Source: Planctomycetaceae bacterium (GTDB lineage Bacteria > Planctomycetota > Planctomycetia > Planctomycetales > Planctomycetaceae). From it: 7,645 bases of DNA. Positions 7,295-7,645 of this stretch are shown one piece after another (position 1 is the stretch's first letter; the number at the start of each line of letters is the position of its first letter). The notes under the pieces are model-generated. The model worked only from the letters and a program-made list of their open reading frames with translations. It searched no databases and was not told where the DNA came from. Position numbers and translations under genes: made by a program. The stretch lies in NCBI GenBank assembly GCA_015487825.1, contig WFOZ01000796.1, positions 1-7,645 of the forward strand. Direction: 5' to 3'.

Positions 7295-7311
7295 TTAATA
7301 AAAGTTATTAA
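7295..7311. promoter_or_regulatory. AT-rich perfect dyad in the ruvX leader
   Basis: TTAATAA-AAG-TTATTAA is a perfect 7-bp inverted repeat with a 3-bp centre, about 50 bp upstream of ruvX and just downstream of the candidate -10 box. Its position would suit an operator, but an all-AT dyad can arise by chance. Confidence 0.3.
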
Positions 7312-7325
7312 GTTTGTTCTCCGTC

Positions 7326-7353
7326 ATTGTAATTGGCTTTTCCACAAATACAA
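7326..7353 (-). promoter_or_regulatory. Possible ruvX promoter
   Basis: TTGTAT (7353-7348) is followed after 16 nt by TACAAT (7331-7326), five of six matching the vegetative -10 box, while the -35 box matches only three of six. The leader would be about 75 nt. It is a motif match only. Confidence 0.3.
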
Positions 7354-7419
7354 CATGATTGAAAAAGAGCAGGCCAATCCGAAATCAAAGGTTAAAGGTA
7401 ACTATTCAGTAATGGGTGG

Positions 7420-7484
7420 CTGGGGACAAATTGTCGGAAATAGCGTGAATAATTGACGTACGGCTGGCGACATTCTGCCCCCAA
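7420..7484. repeat. REPIN-like inverted-repeat element, copy 1
   Basis: A 65-bp unit bounded by CTGGGGACAAATTGT (7420-7434) and, inverted, ACATTCTGCCCCCAA (7470-7484), with a 35-bp spacer. The arms differ from the copy 2 arms at only a few positions. There is no coding capacity, so it would have to move in trans if it is mobile. Confidence 0.6.
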
Positions 7485-7505
7485 GATGTAATGAGATCTC
7501 CAATT

Positions 7506-7570
7506 CTGGGGGCAGATTGTGTGAAAGTCAGTTGGGTATTCAAACTTTTCAAATAACAATCTGTCCCCAG
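7506..7570. repeat. REPIN-like inverted-repeat element, copy 2
   Basis: A second unit with CTGGGGGCAGATTGT (7506-7520), a 35-bp spacer, and inverted ACAATCTGTCCCCAG (7556-7570); the arms pair at 14 of 15 positions. It begins 86 bp after copy 1 starts and has exactly the same arm and spacer lengths. The similarity continues a little past the right arm of each copy (AGATGTAATGAGATCTC against AGATGGTATGAAAGCTC, 13 of 17). This fits two members of one non-autonomous repeat family or a diverged tandem duplication. Confidence 0.65.
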
Positions 7571-7645
7571 ATGGTATGAAAGCTCGCTGCTCCTTGTTTT
7601 AATCTTAAACTGCACTTTAGGGGATTATAGATTGAGGGTGATGAG

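Larger units (their letters stand above)
7246..7645. other. Gene-free region upstream of ruvX
   Basis: No gene is supported in these 400 bp. The part near ruvX holds a possible promoter and an AT-rich dyad, listed separately. The part from 7420 to about 7590 is taken up by tandem inverted-repeat elements. A 69-codon open frame on the minus strand (7406-7615) is mostly repeat DNA and is not believed to be coding. Confidence 0.6.

Noticed and set aside
7420..7570. CRISPR array
   Set aside because: The repeats alternate in orientation and are only 15 nt; a CRISPR has direct repeats with regular spacers.
7406..7615. 69-codon open frame on the minus strand
   Set aside because: It overlaps the inverted-repeat elements almost entirely, has no recognisable protein features and no ribosome site I would trust.

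Overview
The window looks like the late part of a flagellar gene cluster from a planctomycete-type bacterium. That assignment rests on gene order, protein style and moderate base composition; no marker gene fixes the genus, so it is an inference. All six supported genes lie on the minus strand, so transcription runs from the right edge to the left: ruvX, flhA, flhF, flhG, a small membrane-protein gene (orf88), then fliA, ending at a clear intrinsic terminator.

Layout from left to right. Positions 1-417 hold no supportable gene but contain several palindromes. A rho-independent terminator (418-460, minus) and a second hairpin (484-524) close the transcription unit. fliA (540-1325) encodes the flagellar sigma-28 factor and has a plausible vegetative-type promoter of its own at 1406-1435. 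orf88 (1520-1786) is an unrecognised 88-residue protein with one confident and one possible membrane segment. A 200-nt gap with a 13-bp dyad separates it from flhG (1987-2907). The flhG-flhF gap carries a pair of REP-like palindromes (2924-2996). flhF (2999-4261) and flhA (4290-6452) are only 28 bp apart. The 334-bp gap between flhA and ruvX has three hairpins, a 27-nt homopurine tract and a weak sigma-54-like element. ruvX (6787-7245) has a 400-bp upstream region with a possible promoter, an AT-rich dyad, and two tandem copies of a 65-bp inverted-repeat element at the right edge.

How the genes fit together: FlhA is the export gate of the flagellar type III secretion system. FlhF (SRP-type GTPase) and FlhG (MinD-type ATPase) control the place and number of flagella, and FlhG keeps the N-terminal DQAxxLR motif known to stimulate FlhF GTPase activity. 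FliA directs late flagellar genes. RuvX is a housekeeping RNase H-fold nuclease and probably only a neighbour. The genes are ordinary for a flagellar cluster. The less explained content is orf88 and three kinds of palindromic intergenic repeats, two of which look like REP or REPIN elements. I see no evidence for a wholly new multi-gene system.
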